A DNA stretch of 64,000 bases, taken from the NCBI RefSeq assembly GCF_965638725.1, contig NC_134982.1:5018126-5082125 (forward strand), in the 5' to 3' direction. The notes beneath the pieces were generated by a model. The model made no database searches. It had not been told where the DNA came from and saw only the letters and a program-made list of their open reading frames with translations. The translations under genes were made by a program, and so were the position numbers. Origin of the DNA: Aptenodytes patagonicus (taxonomy: Eukaryota; Chordata; Aves; Sphenisciformes; Spheniscidae). Within the stretch, counting starts at the first letter, position 1. Every line of letters starts with the position of its first letter. Below are positions 63,015-64,000 of this stretch, piece after piece.

Positions 63015-64000
63015 GGAAAATGGGGTGGTGGTGGTGGTGAGACTAATAGCCTTGTTAGAAATAAGTGAACTTAATCAAATTAACCCAGTGGTCTGAACAG
63101 TGAAAATGGGGCATTTGGTAACGATCAGGCTTCTGGTGTGTTGAGCTCTTGCCTATTCAGCTGACCAGTATTGCCTTGTATTGTGCTCATGTTTTCCCAT
63201 CTGTTTGTCTGTATCAATCTTTTCTTTTGTTTCAAGTTTCAATCCAAAACTATTTTGGAGGAGGGCCATCTTTTCGGGTTGAGTATGCACAACATCTAGC
63301 CCAGTGGGATTTATGATTAAGGCTTCCATAAGGAACACAATATGAATAATAAGAATAATGTGAATAACACTAGAGAATATAATCAGCTTGCCATAGCCAC
63401 AAATCCTATATTTAAAAATAGAACGCCACAAGCAAGAGAGAAGTTCAAATTAATTTAAAGTGATTTTTTTTTTTTTGTGTCACTGGGATTTGCAAGTGGA
63501 CAGGGAACTGTATTTCAACAAACTAGCATTTCCACTTATAAATTTTCTAAACAGGATTTTTAGGAAATAACTGTTGAACTATGCCCATCCCTGCTACTCC
63601 ATAGTGAACCCCCCCAGTGCATATTAAGCAGGATGCCAGTAACGGTGTGGTCATTTTGAATTGTCTTGCTGGAGTTTTGCCTGAGGAAGCAGGGAAGGCT
63701 TTAGGATCTAGCTCCTTGTGTGGTGGACAAAACATTTCATTACATTTAAGCAATGAGCACAATGTTCCTTTTTAACAGTCCTATTGTTGTTGGAGAGGGT
63801 GAAGAGAGATTGTGATCCAATAGCCCCTTAAATGGGATTTGAAGTAATGAATAGCTGTGGTTATTGGAAGTGAGAATTTATGAAGCCATTGGCTATTGCT
63901 GCCAATCCTAATAAGTGTTTCGCCAGGTAGTGTTATTTGCACGGTGGTAGCAATTTGTGTGTTGATCATGGAGCTGGATGCACTGGAATACGCCGCACGA
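63015..64000. other. Window end, no gene recognised
   Basis: Includes a short GGT run (about 63023-63039) and a T run near 63467. Open frames are short and lack family features. Confidence 0.4.

Noticed and set aside
44200-64000. Search for a further urea transporter unit (first half of a UT-A1-type gene)
   Set aside because: No [17 protein letters not shown] or KVTYPE-type coding seen on either strand.
1-64000. CRISPR arrays, bacterial operons, tRNA and rRNA genes
   Set aside because: No spaced direct repeats, no cloverleaf or rRNA core recognised; the window is vertebrate nuclear DNA.

Overview
The window is vertebrate nuclear DNA, most likely from a bird. Three near-identical, plus-oriented 3' ends of CR1 LINEs, each closed by copies of the ATTCTATG octamer, are typical of avian genomes, and an older minus-oriented CR1 fragment is also present. 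Genes are split into short GT-AG exons with small introns, interspersed repeats are sparse, and no bacterial-type operons or CRISPR arrays are seen.

All supported protein coding lies on the minus strand, in two tandem urea transporter genes of the SLC14 family. The upstream gene (coding exons 44146 down to 32007) is an SLC14A2/UT-A-like gene of 8 coding exons and 426 aa. The downstream gene (14185 down to 7188) is an SLC14A1/UT-B-like gene of 8 coding exons and 389 aa. Coding exons 2-7 have identical lengths and phases in the two genes (190, 129, 193, 148, 135, 50 nt), so they are tandem duplicates. Both keep the full ten-helix UT fold, the pore Gln and Thr residues and the extracellular N-glycosylation sequon, and every splice site is GT-AG. 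Both should therefore be working facilitative urea channels. As I recall, human SLC14A2 and SLC14A1 lie in the same order and orientation on 18q12, a region with conserved synteny to avian Z; a Z location is an inference only.

Layout: 1-6.7 kb, 3' flank of the UT-B-like gene; 6.73-7.19 kb, its 3' UTR with three AATAAA signals; 7.19-14.19 kb, its coding exons; 14.6-19.8 kb, two likely 5' mini-exons and two candidate TATA promoters; 19.8-31.5 kb, intergenic DNA with the old CR1; 31.58-32.0 kb, 3' UTR of the UT-A-like gene; 32.0-44.15 kb, its coding exons, with young CR1 copies in two introns; 44.15-64 kb, upstream DNA with no recognised gene, several SINE/MIR-like remnants, a tract rich in GTTAGG-like words, another young CR1 and one orphan exon-like segment.

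The most interesting points are: the two mini-exons upstream of the UT-B-like start codon read open and in frame into the transporter and resemble the linker that joins the two UT halves of mammalian UT-A1; a TATA box lies 54 nt from a very strong 3' splice site, as if one site served two transcript types; and the pair looks like an unfused counterpart of the mammalian two-domain UT-A1 gene. No new defence system or wholly novel gene family was found.
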